A DNA stretch of 25,169 bases from a virus. The DNA lies in the IMG/VR virus record IMGVR_UViG_3300018428_000169, positions 1-25,169 of that record; one strand, 5' to 3'. Of the stretch, positions 22,051-25,169 are shown piece after piece. The position numbers and the translations under genes are program-made. The notes beneath the pieces were generated by a model that ran no database searches, was not told the origin of the DNA, and saw only the letters and a program-made list of their open reading frames with translations. Each line of letters opens with the position of its first letter. Position 1 is the first letter of the stretch.

Positions 22051-22058
22051 TATTTAGT
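22051..22058 (-). promoter_or_regulatory. Late-promoter-like motif starting the head-protein cluster
   Basis: Minus-strand ACTAAATA, 21 bases before the ATG at 22030. It is identical to the motif before the insulated small-protein gene (19141-19148). Confidence 0.42.
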
Positions 22059-22067
22059 GTAGAGAAC

Positions 22068-22075
22068 AATAAATA
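22068..22075 (+). promoter_or_regulatory. Late-promoter-like motif for the plus-strand lipase gene
   Basis: Plus-strand AATAAATA, 32 bases before the lipase ATG and only 10 bases from the divergent minus-strand motif, forming a compact two-way promoter region. Confidence 0.5.
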
Positions 22076-22106
22076 ACTGTACTACTTGGGCAACACGGAG
22101 GGAGAA

Positions 22107-22871
22107 ATGTATAAGATAAATGATTTAAATATTTTAGAAAGATCATTATTATTCGCTAAGTTATCAAAGATAGCATATAATAACATCGACGAAGCGAAAA
22201 AGCAAGCAAAAACATTAGGATTTACTACTACAGAGTTTTACGATAAAAAAGGCGCACAAGCATACCGCTTTATGAATAAAACCGATTTAGTAATAGCATG
22301 TAGAGGTACACAACCTACAGAATTTAACGATATAAAAGCAGACGCAAATGCTCTACCAGTAGTTGCGGAAACTATTTCCAGAGTACATAAAGGTTTTAAA
22401 GCAGAAGTTGATGAACTTTGGCCTATGGTATTAGAAGATATAAATCGTAAGGCTAACGACAATAAAAAACTTTGGTTTTGTGGACATAGTTTAGGTGCGG
22501 CAATGGCAACTATAATGGCTAGTCGTTGTCATTTATATCCTGATATAAATCCTGTAGAAGAACTTTATACATATGGATCACCTAGAGTAGGTTGGCCCGG
22601 ATATTGTGACAGTTTAGGTATTGTGCATCATCGTTGGAAAAATAACAATGATATAGTTACTACTGTACCTTTTAACATTATGGGTTACAAACACCATGGA
22701 GAAGAACATTACATAAATGCTTACGGTCTTTTAAGAAATCCAACTGGCTGGCAAAGAGTAAAAGATAAGTTACGAGGCATCTGGATGGGGTGGAAACAGG
22801 GAAAAATTGACAGTTTTTCCGACCATAGCATCGATGAATATATCAAGCATATAGAAAATGCTAAATCCTAA
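22107..22871 (+). CDS. Class 3 lipase-like alpha/beta hydrolase
   Basis: 254 residues, the only gene on the plus strand. The nucleophile elbow is [11 protein letters not shown] with Ser128. [13 protein letters not shown] is typical of Lipase_3. Asp182 in [11 protein letters not shown] and His240 in SDHSIDEYI complete a plausible triad. There is no signal peptide, so it would act in the cytoplasm or on the inner face of the membrane. It could release fatty acids or loosen membranes; the substrate is unknown. The ATG at 22107 has GGAGGGAGAA directly upstream and is preferred to a TTG at 22086. Its end overlaps the convergent prs end by 11 bases. Confidence 0.88.
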   Translation: MYKINDLNILERSLLFAKLSKIAYNNIDEAKKQAKTLGFTTTEFYDKKGAQAYRFMNKTDLVIACRGTQPTEFNDIKADANALPVVAETISRVHKGFKAEVDELWPMVLEDINRKANDNKKLWFCGHSLGAAMATIMASRCHLYPDINPVEELYTYGSPRVGWPGYCDSLGIVHHRWKNNNDIVTTVPFNIMGYKHHGEEHYINAYGLLRNPTGWQRVKDKLRGIWMGWKQGKIDSFSDHSIDEYIKHIENAKS

Positions 22872-23823
22872 GTTCAAATAAACTTGACACAGATTCTTCA
22901 TTAGACACTCGTCTAATTGCTTCACCAAAAAGTGCTCCAACTGATACTTGGCGCACTTTTTTTACAGTCCTAGGACACTTATATGTAATGCTGTCAGTAA
23001 CTACTAATTCGTCAAGAACACTCTTTTCCACACGCTGACATGCTTCTCCGCTTAGTACACCGTGTGTAATATATGCACGAACACTTAAAGCCCCTGCATC
23101 CATAATTGCTTTAGCGGCATTACATAATGTGCCGCCACTATCAACAATATCGTCTACAAGGATTGCATGTTTATCTTTTACATCACCAATTAGATTCATT
23201 ACCTCTGACTTGCCTGCTTCGGGTCTGCGCTTGTCAACAATAGCAATTTCACCGTGAAACATATCTGCAAATTTACGAGCTCTTACAACACCCCCTGCAT
23301 CAGGACTTACAAAAACTGTACCTGCTTGTTCTACTTCAGGATCGTCAATTATACCAAGTGTGCGTTTTATGTCTTTGGCAAATACTACACGGCTTGTTAA
23401 ATCGTCCACAGGAATATCAAAGAAGCCTTGTATCTGTCCAGCATGTAAATCCATTGTAAGCACTCTATCAGCACCAGCCTGAACAATTAGATTAGCAACT
23501 AGTTTTGCTGTGATAGGTGTGCGGCTCGCACTTTTACGATCCTGTCGTGCATAACCAAAATAAGGAATGACCGCTGTTATACGTTTCACACTAGAACGTC
23601 TTGCGGCATCTATCATTACTAGAAGTTCCATTAAATTGTCATTTACCGGTGTTGATGTAGGTTGTACAATAAAAACATCTTCACCTCTAATATTTTCTAA
23701 AAATTCAACACTTGTTTCTCCGTCTGCAAATGTTGTAACTTTAGATGGAACTAGGCCTGCAAAACAGTGTTCAGCTATTGCCTCTGCTAAATCTGGATTA
23801 GCATTTCCTGAGATAATTTTCAT
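22861..23823 (-). CDS. prs: Ribose-phosphate pyrophosphokinase (PRPP synthetase)
   Basis: About 320 residues, full length for the class I enzyme (E. coli 315). It makes PRPP from ribose 5-phosphate and ATP, for purine, pyrimidine and NAD synthesis. Motifs in order: [39 protein letters not shown] (ATP-binding RQD), [16 protein letters not shown], and the PRPP loop [15 protein letters not shown]. All catalytic segments look intact. An in-frame TTG at 23829 has better spacing to AAAGGA (6 bases rather than 12) and may be the true start. In other phages prs goes with NAD salvage; no nadV-type gene is in this window. Confidence 0.96.
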   Translation of the reverse strand: MKIISGNANPDLAEAIAEHCFAGLVPSKVTTFADGETSVEFLENIRGEDVFIVQPTSTPVNDNLMELLVMIDAARRSSVKRITAVIPYFGYARQDRKSASRTPITAKLVANLIVQAGADRVLTMDLHAGQIQGFFDIPVDDLTSRVVFAKDIKRTLGIIDDPEVEQAGTVFVSPDAGGVVRARKFADMFHGEIAIVDKRRPEAGKSEVMNLIGDVKDKHAILVDDIVDSGGTLCNAAKAIMDAGALSVRAYITHGVLSGEACQRVEKSVLDELVVTDSITYKCPRTVKKVRQVSVGALFGEAIRRVSNEESVSSLFELRI

Positions 23824-23903
23824 TTTCAAACTGTGTCCTTTCCCGTGTGGAAGTTGTTAATTGCTATTTTTATATTTAAACATAGTTCATTACAAAAGTC
23901 AAG

Positions 23904-23933
23904 AAAAAAGGTTGTGCCGTCGAACACAACCTT
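23904..23933 (-). terminator. Rho-independent terminator after the phosphate permease gene
   Basis: On the minus strand AAGGTTGTG pairs perfectly with CACAACCTT (nine pairs, eight-base loop) and is followed by four more T. It lies 10 bases after the PiT stop codon, so prs downstream needs its own promoter. A possible -35 (TTGACT, 23902-23897) follows it, but no convincing -10 is visible. Confidence 0.93.
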
Positions 23934-23942
23934 ACCGCTTTC

Positions 23943-24908
23943 TTAAAGTCCTATTTGATAAGGAACAATCAAGTAATGAATCATAAGAACAAGTGCTACT
24001 GACGCACCCAAACCTATCATCATTTTTTGGAAGTCTTTTGCAACTAGTGGAAAGACTGCCTTGGTCTTCTTCTTGCCAGTGAATGTAGCAATAGCAAGTT
24101 CACGACCTGCAAGCATACCAACGAACACCCAAGTAGTACTCATAGGAATATCGTTTAGCTCTTTGAAGAAGTACAAACACAACCAATAAAAAAGGTCAAT
24201 TAATGTAGCTGACCTTACGTATCTAGTGTTGTGTTTTTCTAGTACAATTTCTTGTATCTTGCCGCCACGTTCTCTAAACATAAAGAACAAGCCAGCAACG
24301 AATACTAAACTAACAAAAATCATTAGGTCAACTGGTATTACACGTGGTAGGAATACAGCAATGTTTGCCATATCGTGACTGAGCCACGTCCACCACAAAC
24401 CGCCAGTTGCTACCCATTGTGCTATCCGCCAATAATTTTTATTTTCTTCTTTAACAGGGACACTTTCGTCTAGGTATCTGCTTACTACATACCAAACTCC
24501 GTATGCGAACAGTGCCGCAATACCATATCCCATTATGCTTTTCATCAACATCTTTTCTAGCACAAAAGTACTTGCGAAAGCACTTAACACTAAAAAGGAA
24601 GTTGATACCGGTACACCTAGTCGTGTCAATGCAACTAGAATTGCCGGTGCGGCTGCGTGATACCATTGTATCTCTTGCCACGGTATTTTATTCAACCTGC
24701 CGTATGATATGTCGCCACCGTTGACTGACCAGCCATACCATAGCGTACATAATAAAACCGCACTAGCGGCGGCCCATAAAGTTTTATAGTTGAATCTCTC
24801 ATTGTTTGATGCCATCCACGTACCGAGAGTCTGTACTGAGTCGTTGGCAATAACCGCATATGCGGCAAATAGGAACCCTGCCAGGCTCCATAAGGTGAGT
24901 GCGTCCAT
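23943..24908 (-). CDS. PiT-family phosphate permease
   Basis: 321 residues with about nine or ten hydrophobic helices. The first repeat has the PiT signature AVIANDSVQTLGTWM and TRLGVPVSTSFLVL. The second has SHDMANIAVFLPR and DIPMSTTWVFVGMLAGRE. These paired ND/G...PxST motifs mark PHO4/PiT carriers that take up inorganic phosphate with a cation. It is shorter than cellular PiT proteins (often 400-500), the central loop being reduced, but both signatures are kept. GGAG lies 8 bases before the ATG. It stands alone with a consensus late motif, two leader hairpins and a terminator. Confidence 0.9.
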   Translation of the reverse strand: MDALTLWSLAGFLFAAYAVIANDSVQTLGTWMASNNERFNYKTLWAAASAVLLCTLWYGWSVNGGDISYGRLNKIPWQEIQWYHAAAPAILVALTRLGVPVSTSFLVLSAFASTFVLEKMLMKSIMGYGIAALFAYGVWYVVSRYLDESVPVKEENKNYWRIAQWVATGGLWWTWLSHDMANIAVFLPRVIPVDLMIFVSLVFVAGLFFMFRERGGKIQEIVLEKHNTRYVRSATLIDLFYWLCLYFFKELNDIPMSTTWVFVGMLAGRELAIATFTGKKKTKAVFPLVAKDFQKMMIGLGASVALVLMIHYLIVPYQIGL

Positions 24909-24925
24909 TTTATTCTCCTCTGCTT

Positions 24926-24942
24926 GACGGCTTTACCCCGTC
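24926..24942 (-). promoter_or_regulatory. Second leader hairpin of the phosphate permease transcript
   Basis: Minus strand GACGG and CCGTC flank a seven-base loop (GGTAAAG). Five pairs only; it lies just before the ribosome site and could be a weak translation control or chance. Confidence 0.35.
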
Positions 24943-24953
24943 GCTCACTTTGG

Positions 24954-24975
24954 GACAAGCTCGACGTTGCTTGTC
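24954..24975 (-). promoter_or_regulatory. First leader hairpin of the phosphate permease transcript
   Basis: Minus strand GACAAGC and GCTTGTC (seven pairs) flank an eight-base loop. It starts within the first few bases of the predicted transcript, as does the hairpin before the gene at 18697. Confidence 0.55.
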
Positions 24976-24980
24976 ACATT

Positions 24981-24988
24981 TATTTATA
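24981..24988 (-). promoter_or_regulatory. Consensus T4-type late promoter for the phosphate permease gene
   Basis: Minus-strand TATAAATA, an exact match to the T4 late-promoter box, 73 bases before the permease ATG. It overlaps the stop codon of the upstream gene. Confidence 0.72.
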
Positions 24989-25169
24989 GTGTATACTCTA
25001 AGTAGGTTCCATACAAGACATTTTGATGTCGATAGTCTTCTGTCGCACCTCTTTCTATAAAAGGTGTAATCTTTAATCTACCTGTCACAAATTGTATCCC
25101 CAATTGATCGCGAGCATCAAAACTTGTTTTGTCTTTGAAACTCCATCTAGGTTGTACCTTTGCCCAAAG
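24984..25169 (-). CDS. 3' end of an unidentified gene, cut by the window edge
   Basis: The last 61 codons of a gene whose start lies beyond the window. The sequence LWAKVQPRWSFKDKTSFDAR, DQLGIQFVTGRLKITPFIE, RGATEDYRHQNVLYGTYLEYTL ends in alternating polar and aromatic residues, as the closing strands of an outer-membrane barrel or a beta-rich virion protein often do. No family can be named from so short a piece. The stop TAA overlaps the late box of the next gene. Confidence 0.6.
   Translation of the reverse strand, partial: LWAKVQPRWSFKDKTSFDARDQLGIQFVTGRLKITPFIERGATEDYRHQNVLYGTYLEYTL

Noticed and set aside
24926-24975. Phosphate-responsive riboswitch in the permease leader
   Set aside because: Two short hairpins are visible but no known riboswitch core, and the leader is only about 65 bases.
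1-25169. tRNA genes, CRISPR arrays, insertion sequences, inteins or homing endonucleases
   Set aside because: No cloverleaf, repeat-spacer pattern, transposase or intein motif was seen on either strand; nrdA and nrdB are uninterrupted. A tRNA search program would settle the first point.

Overview
The window is about 25 kb of AT-rich DNA coding almost entirely on the minus strand, with short overlaps (many TAATG or ATGA stop/start junctions). It reads as part of a T4-like marine myovirus. Class Ia ribonucleotide reductase with a glutaredoxin, a PAAR tail-tip protein, and many small proteins that I recognise from memory as relatives of cyanophage and pelagiphage conserved hypotheticals point there. 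So do a repeated TAAATA-type late-promoter motif and a ribosomal protein bS21 homologue. The AT bias, bS21 and an alphaproteobacterial-type surface-antigen domain suggest a Pelagibacter (SAR11)-like host, but that is inference. No tRNA, rRNA, CRISPR or insertion sequence was seen, and there is no gene-free stretch over 300 bases.

Layout from low to high coordinate, so from 3' to 5' of transcription. 1-3681: GMP reductase (guaC, cut by the window edge), a 2OG-Fe(II) oxygenase, bS21 with its own sigma70-like promoter, an unknown protein, and a large membrane/coiled-coil protein. 3706-6951: three consecutive lipoproteins behind a perfect TTGACA-17-TATAAT promoter; a secreted SleB-type cell-wall hydrolase and a conserved protein behind a second perfect promoter; a thermonuclease; and a membrane-anchored coiled-coil protein. 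6979-7693: a self-contained outer-membrane beta-barrel gene with a late promoter and a terminator. 7725-12457: two small conserved proteins, PAAR, an Sm-like protein, glutaredoxin, nrdB and nrdA. 12492-15236: an unknown protein, a beta-helix tail fibre and a PD-(D/E)XK nuclease. 15288-22030: a head-associated cluster of small proteins, several with N-termini like the T4 capsid-targeting sequence, including a polymerase-beta-like nucleotidyltransferase next to a protein with a ligase-like KxDG motif. 22107-22871: a class 3 lipase, the only plus-strand gene. 22861-24908: PRPP synthetase (prs) and a PiT phosphate permease. 24984-25169: the 3' end of an unidentified gene.

The metabolic genes form a plausible chain: PiT brings in phosphate, Prs makes PRPP, GuaC turns GMP into IMP (moving purine from G towards A, which would suit an AT-rich genome), and NrdAB with glutaredoxin makes deoxynucleotides. 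A second theme is envelope remodelling: three lipoproteins, an outer-membrane barrel, a wall hydrolase and a lipase.

Items most worth a second look are the candidate capsid-packaged protein set with its nucleotidyltransferase/KxDG pair, the three-lipoprotein cassette, the three insulated one-gene transcription units, and a two-frame gene broken at an A9 run.
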